Source: Chlamydiota bacterium (GTDB lineage: Bacteria > Chlamydiota > Chlamydiia > Chlamydiales > SM23-39). Taken from it: DNA of 10,412 bases. Where the stretch lies: contig JAJFMM010000223.1 in NCBI GenBank assembly GCA_021772165.1, positions 1 through 10,412 on the forward strand, read 5' to 3'. How positions within the stretch are numbered: the first letter of the stretch is position 1; each line of letters opens with the position of its first letter. The notes beneath the pieces are model-generated. The model was given only the letters and a program-made list of their open reading frames with translations, did no database searches and had not been told where the DNA came from. The translations under genes were made by a program, and so were the position numbers. Positions 4,705 through 10,412 of this stretch are shown in pieces.

Positions 4705-6141
4705 ATGAGTACAACACAAGATTTTTCTAGAAAAGAGTACCCTTATGGGTTTGTCACGGCGATCGAATCGGATGTGCTTCCTAAAGGCCTGAGCGAAGAG
4801 GTGGTCCGCACCATCTCGGCAAAAAAGAATGAACCTAAGTTCCTCTTGGACTTTAGGCTTAAAGCTTTCCGTAAATGGCAGGAGATGAAAGAGCCAGAGT
4901 GGGCCAATGTCCACTACCCCCCCATCAACTATCAAGAGATCTCTTACTACTCAGAACCTAAGACCAAGCCGAGGCTCGAGAGCATCGATGAGGTCGACCC
5001 AGAACTGATCAAAACCTTCGAAAAGCTGGGGATTCCTCTCGATGAGCAGAAGCGGCTGACCAATGTAGCCGTCGATGTGGTCTTCGATTCAGTCTCCATC
5101 GGCACCACGTTTCAAAAAAAGTTGAAGGAGGCAGGCGTTGTCCTCTGCTCAATTTCCGAGGCAGTGCACGACTATCCGGAGCTGCTCGAAAAGTACCTTG
5201 GCTCTGTAGTGCCTATCGGAGACAACTTCTTCACCGCACTCAACTCCGCCGTCTTTTCCGATGGCTCCTTTGTCTACATCCCGAAAGGCGTCCGCTCTCC
5301 TATGGAGCTCTCGACCTACTTCAGGATCAATGAGAAGGAGACAGGCCAGTTCGAACGCACACTCATCATCGCCGAAGAGGGCTCCTACGTGAGCTATCTC
5401 GAAGGCTGCACCGCACCTGCCTTCGACACCAACCAACTACACGCCGCTGTGGTGGAGCTCGTTGCCATGGAGCGCGCCGAGATCAAATACTCTACGGTGC
5501 AGAACTGGTATGCAGGCGATCCCAAGACGGGCAAGGGCGGCGTCTTCAACTTTGTGACCAAACGAGGCCTCTGCGCGGGTGATCATTCTAAGATCTCCTG
5601 GACGCAAGTCGAAGCCGGCGCTGCAATCACCTGGAAATACCCGGGCTGCATCCTTAAAGGAGACCACTCGGTCGGTGAATTCTATTCCGTCGCTTTGACC
5701 AACGGCAAAATGCAGGCCGATACCGGTACAAAGATGATCCACATCGGTAAAAACACCAGCTCGACCATCATCTCCAAAGGGATCTCTGCCGACGAATCGA
5801 GCAATAGCTACCGCGGTCTTGTCAAAATTGTCGATAAGGCGAGCGGCGCTCGCAACTTTACGCAGTGCGATTCGATGCTCGTGGGCAATCGCTGCTCCGC
5901 AAATACCTTCCCTTACATCGAAGGGGGCAACGAATCTGCACAAGTAGAACATGAAGCCTCAACGTCTCGCCTTAATGAAGAGCAGATCTTCTATCTGCAG
6001 ACGCGTGGGCTCTCAAAAGAAGACGCAATCCACCTCATCGTGAACGGCTTTTGTAAAGAAGTGATCCGCGAGCTACCCCTCGAATTTGCCGCGGAGGCAC
6101 AAAAGCTACTCGCACTCAAACTGGAGAATTCTGTTGGATAA
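4705..6141 (+). CDS. sufB: Fe-S cluster assembly scaffold protein SufB
   Basis: 478 residues (E. coli SufB is 495). SufB is the core of the SufBCD scaffold in the cytoplasm, where persulfide sulfur and iron are built into Fe-S clusters. Family signatures visible: FERTLIIAEEGSYVSYLEGC with Cys235 (aligning with E. coli C254), QLHAAVVELVAMERAEIKYSTVQNW, and GNRCSANTFPYIEGG with Cys397 (aligning with the essential E. coli C405). The C-terminus, LIVNGFCKEV and then EFAAEAQKLLALKLENSVG, is typical of the family. Start at ATG 4705: an in-frame GTG at 4675 lies between the -35 and -10 of the promoter and cannot be in the mRNA. There is no Shine-Dalgarno; the mRNA is probably leaderless. First gene of a four-gene operon; its last eight bases overlap sufC. 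Confidence 0.97.
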   Translation: MSTTQDFSRKEYPYGFVTAIESDVLPKGLSEEVVRTISAKKNEPKFLLDFRLKAFRKWQEMKEPEWANVHYPPINYQEISYYSEPKTKPRLESIDEVDPELIKTFEKLGIPLDEQKRLTNVAVDVVFDSVSIGTTFQKKLKEAGVVLCSISEAVHDYPELLEKYLGSVVPIGDNFFTALNSAVFSDGSFVYIPKGVRSPMELSTYFRINEKETGQFERTLIIAEEGSYVSYLEGCTAPAFDTNQLHAAVVELVAMERAEIKYSTVQNWYAGDPKTGKGGVFNFVTKRGLCAGDHSKISWTQVEAGAAITWKYPGCILKGDHSVGEFYSVALTNGKMQADTGTKMIHIGKNTSSTIISKGISADESSNSYRGLVKIVDKASGARNFTQCDSMLVGNRCSANTFPYIEGGNESAQVEHEASTSRLNEEQIFYLQTRGLSKEDAIHLIVNGFCKEVIRELPLEFAAEAQKLLALKLENSVG

Positions 6142-6886
6142 GATCCTACTATCTATCAAAAACCTGCATGCTACTGTCGATGGCACACCTATCTTGAAAG
6201 GCCTCGATCTGGAACTGCCTTGCGGCCAAGTGCATGCGATCATGGGCCCCAACGGCGCCGGTAAATCGACACTCGCCAAAATCCTCGCAGGCCACCCCGC
6301 CTACGAAGTCACAGAGGGCGAGCTCTGGTTCAAAGGCCAAAACCTGCTCGAATTGGAGCCTGAAGAGCGCTCGCACCTCGGTCTCTTCATGAGCTTTCAG
6401 TATCCGCTCGAAATCGCCGGCGTAGGCAATGCGCAGTTTTTACAACTCGCTCTCAATGCACAGAGAAAAGCGCGCTCTTTAGAAGCGCTCTCCGACGAGG
6501 CGTTCTCCGAGCTGCTCAGTGAGAAGATGGAGAAGATGCAGATCCGCTCCGAATTCAAAGACCGTAGCGTCAACGAAGGCTTTTCCGGCGGAGAAAAAAA
6601 ACGTAACGAGATCCTGCAGATGTCTCTCTTTGAGCCAGAGCTCGCTGTGTTAGATGAGACAGACTCAGGATTGGACATCGACGCGATGCGCATCGTCGCA
6701 GACGGCGTCAATGCGCTGAGAGATGAGACGCGCTCCATGCTGATCATTACACACTACCAGCGCCTACTCGACTTTATCCGCCCCGACGTGGTCCACGTCC
6801 TGGCCGATGGAAAGATCGTGAAGAGCGGCGATGCAAAACTAGCCCTCGAGCTTGAAGAAAGAGGCTACGAATGGGTCACGGCTTGA
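6134..6886 (+). CDS. sufC: SUF Fe-S assembly ATPase SufC (ABC-type)
   Basis: 250 residues, the normal length. A soluble ABC ATPase that binds SufB and SufD and drives the conformational change of the scaffold. Visible motifs: Walker A GPNGAGKST (Lys44), Q-loop region MSFQYPLEIAGV, ABC signature FSGGEKKRNE (Phe150 onward), Walker B with LAVLDETDSGLDID (Glu175 as catalytic base), and H-loop ITHYQRLLDFI. FSGGEKKRNE followed by DETDSGLDID is diagnostic for SufC rather than a transporter ATPase. The start is a TTG at 6134: no in-frame ATG exists near the N-terminus, GGAG lies seven bases upstream, and the protein then begins (M)DKILLSIKNL as SufC should. The start lies inside the last codons of sufB, which suggests translational coupling. 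Confidence 0.95.
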   Translation: MDKILLSIKNLHATVDGTPILKGLDLELPCGQVHAIMGPNGAGKSTLAKILAGHPAYEVTEGELWFKGQNLLELEPEERSHLGLFMSFQYPLEIAGVGNAQFLQLALNAQRKARSLEALSDEAFSELLSEKMEKMQIRSEFKDRSVNEGFSGGEKKRNEILQMSLFEPELAVLDETDSGLDIDAMRIVADGVNALRDETRSMLIITHYQRLLDFIRPDVVHVLADGKIVKSGDAKLALELEERGYEWVTA

Positions 6887-8094
6887 TCCCCAATCTTACG
6901 CAAGACGCGCTCTCTTCACAGAGACAGCGCTTCTGGAATCGCTTCAACGAATTGGGCCTACCTAAGCCCAAGCAAGAGGCATTTCAATATCTGCCTCTGC
7001 GCACACTCTCCTATCCGACAGAGCAAGCGGCAGAGAAAAAGCACACCTTAAAAGAGATCGAAGCCCATCTGCTCCCGGACTGCTCCGGACGCATCGTCTT
7101 TGTCGACGGTTTCTTTGATCCCGACCTCTCCGCATTGCCGGAAGGCTGTCAGTTATTGCCACTCGATGCTGCGATGAAAAGCTACGGTCTCGTTCTCCAA
7201 AACCGTTTTGCTAGAACTCTGAAAGAGGAAACTGATCCCTTTGCTTGTCTCAATGGAGCCTTTCATGGCAGAGGCGCGTTCCTCTATATACAGCCCGGCG
7301 TCGAAATCGATACACCTATCCAAGTACTCTCGCTCTTCACCTCAGAACAAGACTGGATGGCCGAGCGTCTGCAGATCTTTCTGGGCAAAGCAGCAAAAGC
7401 CAGTCTGATTCAGACCTTCGTGGGAAAGGGGACCGCGGTCGATCTCATCGACATATCGCTCGATGCAGGCGCGCATCTTAGCATTACAGACAGCACGCAT
7501 CAGATCGATCCGAGCGCGATGCTCTTTAGAAATATCCGAGCAGCTCTAAAAAGAGACTCCTTCCTCAGCACCTTCTCCTATTCAGAGGGCGCTAAAGTCC
7601 TGCGCAAAAGTTTGCAAGCCACACTACTAGAAGAGAACTCAGAGGTGCACTTCAAAGGCCTCGACAATCTCTATGGCGCTCAACAAGCACACACGCACAT
7701 ACTCGTTGAGCACAAAGCGCCGCACTGCATCTCCAGACAGCACTTCAAAAAAGCGCTAAGAGAAGAGAGCCGCTCGAGCTTCGAAGGAAAAATCTATGTG
7801 CATCCAGAAGCGCAGAAGACAGCGGCCTACCAGCTCAACCAGAACCTCATACTCAGCGACGCTGCCACAGCCAATTCGAAACCGAATCTAGAAATCTTCG
7901 CCGACGATGTAAAAGCATCGCATGGCGCGACCTTTTCGCAGTTAAATGAAGAAGAGATCTTCTATTTCCGCGCACGCGGAATCTCTAAAAAAGATGCAAA
8001 AACGATTCTCTTCGAAGGCTTTTGCCGCGAGCTGGTCGACGGCATTGAAGAGGGCACTTTGAAAGACGCCTTGAAGGTGAGGCTAGCTCGATGA
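6871..8094 (+). CDS. sufD: Fe-S cluster assembly scaffold protein SufD
   Basis: 407 residues (E. coli SufD is 423). Paralog of SufB and its partner in the SufBC2D complex. The N-terminal helical region has the usual GLPKPKQEAFQYLPL motif. The beta-helix core includes PHCISRQHFKKALREESRSSFEGKI and NQNLILSDAATANSKPNLEI, followed by ADDVKASHGATF. The C-terminal helices carry LNEEEIFYFRARGISKKDAKTILFEGFCREL. His351 aligns with E. coli H360, implicated in cluster assembly; the neighbouring E. coli C358 position is Ala349 here. The ATG at 6871 overlaps the end of sufC by 16 bases and is preceded by GAGG at a six-base spacing. Confidence 0.95.
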   Translation: MGHGLIPNLTQDALSSQRQRFWNRFNELGLPKPKQEAFQYLPLRTLSYPTEQAAEKKHTLKEIEAHLLPDCSGRIVFVDGFFDPDLSALPEGCQLLPLDAAMKSYGLVLQNRFARTLKEETDPFACLNGAFHGRGAFLYIQPGVEIDTPIQVLSLFTSEQDWMAERLQIFLGKAAKASLIQTFVGKGTAVDLIDISLDAGAHLSITDSTHQIDPSAMLFRNIRAALKRDSFLSTFSYSEGAKVLRKSLQATLLEENSEVHFKGLDNLYGAQQAHTHILVEHKAPHCISRQHFKKALREESRSSFEGKIYVHPEAQKTAAYQLNQNLILSDAATANSKPNLEIFADDVKASHGATFSQLNEEEIFYFRARGISKKDAKTILFEGFCRELVDGIEEGTLKDALKVRLAR

Positions 8095-9260
8095 GTCTGA
8101 AAGAGCGCTTTCCCTACCTCTCTCATCATCCCAATCTCGTCTACCTCGACTCCGCTGCCAGCGCGCACAAACCCGACACTGTGATCCATGCGATCACTCA
8201 ATTTTACACACAAGACTATGCGACCGTGCATCGCGCTGCGTACCGCCAATCGATCCGAGCCACACAGCTCTACGCAGACGCTCGAGAAACTACACGCCGC
8301 TTTCTCAACGCCAAGCATACAGAAGAGATCGTCTTTACACGCGGTACGACCGATTCCATCAACCTGATCGCCCGCACTTTTCCTTTCAAAGCCGGTGATG
8401 AGATCATCGTCTCGAAAATGGAGCATCACTCCAACCTGCTCCCTTGGCAGATGCTCGTGGAAGAAAAAGGCGTCGTTTTAAAATGGATAGAACTGAAAGA
8501 GGATGGCAGCCTCGATCTCAACTTACCGATCACCGAGCGCACTAAACTGATCGCTGTAACGCACGTTTCAAATGTGACAGGCTCTGTGGTGGATCTGGAA
8601 AAAGTGGTCTGCCAAGCCAAAACAGTCGGAGCTGCTGTCCTCGCAGACGGCGCACAGGCAGCCGTGCACCTGCCGATCGATGTACAGAAGCTCGGCGTTG
8701 ACTTCTACGCCTTTTCCGGCCACAAGTGCTACGGCCCCACCGGCATCGGCGTCCTCTACGGCAAAAAAGAGCGCCTCGAAGCACTCTCTCCGCTACAAGG
8801 CGGCGGCGGAATGGTCACGCACGTGGATCTGGAAAAGAGCTACTATGAACTGCCACCCCTACGCTTTGAAGCGGGCACCCCGATGAGCGCCCCCGCCATT
8901 GGCCTGCAAGCCGCACTCGAATTTCTGATGGAAGCGCGCAATACTGATGAGCACAAACTCCTGCATCTGGCAACGATAAGCCTCCAAAAGATCGACGGCC
9001 TCAAGATTATCGGCACAGCCGCTGAAAAAGCGCCGATCCTCTCCTTTGTCATCGAAGGCGTCCACCCGCTCGACCTCGCCACATACCTCGATACCAAAGA
9101 GATCGCAATCCGCAGCGGCCATCTCTGCGCACAACCACTCCTGCGCCATTTCGGACTCGAGCACGTCGCCCGAGCCTCTTTTGCCCTCTACAACACGGAA
9201 GAAGATGCCCTGCGCTTTACAGATGCAGTGCATTCCGCTGTAAAGATTTTGCGCCAATAA
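8091..9260 (+). CDS. sufS: Cysteine desulfurase SufS
   Basis: 389 residues. A PLP-dependent class V aminotransferase-fold enzyme that converts L-cysteine to L-alanine, leaving a persulfide that feeds SufB. Visible: N-terminal YLDSAASAHKP, His112/His113 in MEHHSN (PLP stacking), Asp186 in LADGAQAAVH (PLP ring nitrogen), the Schiff-base Lys212 in FSGHKCYGPTG, LRFEAGTP, and the catalytic Cys346 in RSGHLCAQP. The residue just before the Cys is Leu, where E. coli SufS has a second His (RTGHHCAMP). The ATG overlaps the sufD stop as ATGA, with GGTGAGG upstream. It closes the operon. No sufE or sufU sulfur acceptor gene is in the window; one would have to be encoded elsewhere or bypassed. Confidence 0.96.
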   Translation: MSLKERFPYLSHHPNLVYLDSAASAHKPDTVIHAITQFYTQDYATVHRAAYRQSIRATQLYADARETTRRFLNAKHTEEIVFTRGTTDSINLIARTFPFKAGDEIIVSKMEHHSNLLPWQMLVEEKGVVLKWIELKEDGSLDLNLPITERTKLIAVTHVSNVTGSVVDLEKVVCQAKTVGAAVLADGAQAAVHLPIDVQKLGVDFYAFSGHKCYGPTGIGVLYGKKERLEALSPLQGGGGMVTHVDLEKSYYELPPLRFEAGTPMSAPAIGLQAALEFLMEARNTDEHKLLHLATISLQKIDGLKIIGTAAEKAPILSFVIEGVHPLDLATYLDTKEIAIRSGHLCAQPLLRHFGLEHVARASFALYNTEEDALRFTDAVHSAVKILRQ

Positions 9261-9277
9261 GACCTTTACGGTAAACT
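9249..9277 (+). promoter_or_regulatory. Possible leaderless promoter of the permease gene
   Basis: TTGCGC (9249-9254, within the end of sufS), 17 bp, TAAACT (9272-9277), then seven bases to the ATG at 9285, so initiation would fall at the ATG. The element TTTACGGTAAA (9265-9275) is a near-palindrome with a central G and overlaps the -10. There is no Shine-Dalgarno before the ATG. Much weaker than the suf promoter; read-through from the operon is the alternative. Confidence 0.3.
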
Positions 9278-9284
9278 CCCACCC

Positions 9285-10412
9285 ATGTCTAAGAAGATTC
9301 CTCTTTTTTCACTGATGTTGCTGATCGTCGCTTCGATCGACTCGATCCGCAACCTACCAGCCTCGGCCCTCTTCGGCCCGCCGCTGATCTTCTTTTTCAT
9401 CTTTTCCGCGATCATCTTCCTGATCCCCGTAGCGCTGATCTCAGCGGAGCTCGCAGCATCGTCGCCCGACGACAAAGGCGGCGTCTACCACTGGGTCAGC
9501 AGAGCCTTTGGCGACAAGTGGGGCATGGTGGCGATCTGGATACAATGGATCAACACCATGATCTGGTATCCCTCGTTCCTCTCCTTCATCGCAGGCACCG
9601 CGGCCTACTTAATTGATCCCGAATTGGCCCAAGACAAAGTGTACCTCGTCGGCGCGATCCTCACGATCTTCTGGACGATGACCTTCCTCAACCTCTTTGG
9701 CCTGCGCGTCTCTGCCAAGATCAACGACGTCTGCGCCACTGTAGGCACGATGTTTCCGATGCTGCTGCTGATTGTTTTGGGAGCCGTCTGGTATTTTAGT
9801 GGCCAGCCATTGCAGATACGCATCGCAACCGATACGATCTTGCCCTCTTTCGAACAGAGCTCTAACTGGGTCTCTTTGATCGCGATCATGGCCTCTCTCG
9901 TTGGTATGGAGCTGGCCGGTGTGCATGTCGGAGACATCCGCGATCCGCAGAGGAACTTCCCGAAAGCCGTATTTCTCTCCTCTGCCTTTATCCTCTTTTC
10001 CATGCTGTTTGGCTCGATGGCGATCGCTTTTGTTGTCCCAGAGTCTGAGATCAACCTCGTCTCCGGCGTGATGCAAGTCTTTACGACCTTCTTCACAGCC
10101 TTTGGACTTGAATGGTGCATCCCCGTTATGACCGTCCTCATCGTCCTCGGCACCCTCGGCGGTCTCATCAACTGGCTCATCTCACCGGCCAAAGGACTCT
10201 GCCAAGCCGCTGAGATCGGATTCCTCCCGCGCTATTTCGCGCAGAAAAACCGCTACGGCGTCGCGCCACGTGTTCTGATCGCACAAGCCGTCCTCGTGAG
10301 CCTCGTTTGCTTGGTCCTTCTCTTAATCCCCAGCGTCAACGGCTTCTACTGGTTCCTCACTGCCTTGAGCACCTCGATGTATATGCTGATGTACATTTTG
10401 ATTTTCTTAAGC
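9285..10412 (+). CDS. APC-superfamily amino acid permease/antiporter, 5' part (3' end outside window)
   Basis: 376 residues are visible with no stop, out of perhaps 450-500. It is an inner-membrane amino acid transporter, most like the glutamate:GABA antiporter (GadC-type) branch, a family represented in chlamydiae. Ten hydrophobic segments are visible at roughly residues 8-27, 32-55, 78-109, 119-139, 150-170, 194-214, 227-250, 277-299, 329-349 and 353-376. Family hallmarks: GGVYHWVSRAFG after TM2 (65-76), MELAGVHVGDIRDPQRNFPKA after TM6 (208-228), and SPAKGLCQAAEIGFLP after TM8 (300-315). In an intracellular bacterium it would import or exchange host amino acids; the substrate cannot be read from the sequence. 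It begins 24 bases after sufS on the same strand, with no Shine-Dalgarno and no terminator between, so it may be partly co-transcribed with suf. Confidence 0.9.
   Translation, partial: MSKKIPLFSLMLLIVASIDSIRNLPASALFGPPLIFFFIFSAIIFLIPVALISAELAASSPDDKGGVYHWVSRAFGDKWGMVAIWIQWINTMIWYPSFLSFIAGTAAYLIDPELAQDKVYLVGAILTIFWTMTFLNLFGLRVSAKINDVCATVGTMFPMLLLIVLGAVWYFSGQPLQIRIATDTILPSFEQSSNWVSLIAIMASLVGMELAGVHVGDIRDPQRNFPKAVFLSSAFILFSMLFGSMAIAFVVPESEINLVSGVMQVFTTFFTAFGLEWCIPVMTVLIVLGTLGGLINWLISPAKGLCQAAEIGFLPRYFAQKNRYGVAPRVLIAQAVLVSLVCLVLLLIPSVNGFYWFLTALSTSMYMLMYILIFLS

Noticed and set aside
5437..5952. 171-residue antisense open frame
   Set aside because: Shadow of sufB, whose signature motifs cover the same bases.
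6594..6601. A8 run in sufC as a slippage or frameshift site
   Set aside because: It encodes the invariant EKK of the ABC signature and the frame is intact on both sides; such runs are common in sufC genes.
9605..10192. 195-residue antisense open frame
   Set aside because: Lies opposite the permease, whose hallmark motifs prove the plus-strand frame.

Overview
The window looks like chromosome of a chlamydia-related (Chlamydiota, probably Parachlamydiales-type) obligate intracellular bacterium. This is inferred from four things: the gene order sufB-sufC-sufD-sufS with no sufA/sufE in between, which is the chlamydial arrangement; a glutamate:GABA-antiporter-type amino acid permease next to it; a chlamydia-style repeat-rich autotransporter; and two small proteins that look built for a eukaryotic host cell. 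I cannot name the genus from sequence alone.

Layout. (1) 1-3138, plus strand: the 3' part of a large autotransporter adhesin. Its passenger contains a 1164-bp intragenic repeat (two partial copies visible) and it ends in a beta-barrel domain with a C-terminal Phe. (2) 3204-3692 and 3822-4250, plus strand: a tandem pair of small paralogous helical proteins, about one third identical. Both end in a eukaryotic-type CaaX prenylation box (CALM and CTIL). Each is preceded by an almost identical leader (37 of 39 bases up to the ATG) carrying a dyad that would pair with the ribosome binding site. An intrinsic terminator separates them. (3) 4292-4591, minus strand: a small unrecognised protein, divergent from the SUF operon. 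(4) 4705-9260, plus strand: sufB, sufC, sufD, sufS, each overlapping the next, driven by a near-consensus promoter so close to the sufB ATG that the mRNA would be almost leaderless. (5) 9285-10412, plus strand: the 5' part of an APC-superfamily amino acid transporter, running off the window.

How the parts work together. SufS mobilises sulfur from cysteine, and the SufB-SufC-SufD scaffold/ATPase assembles Fe-S clusters; this is a housekeeping module. The left third is accessory and host-facing: a surface autotransporter, then two predicted secreted proteins that host farnesyl- or geranylgeranyl-transferase could lipidate and anchor to host or inclusion membranes. The CaaX pair with its shared leader is the most novel thing here. 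The stretch from about 3139 to 4660 is visibly more AT-rich than the SUF genes, consistent with an accessory segment. No tRNA, rRNA, CRISPR, insertion sequence or integrase was seen, and no gene-free stretch exceeds about 130 bases.
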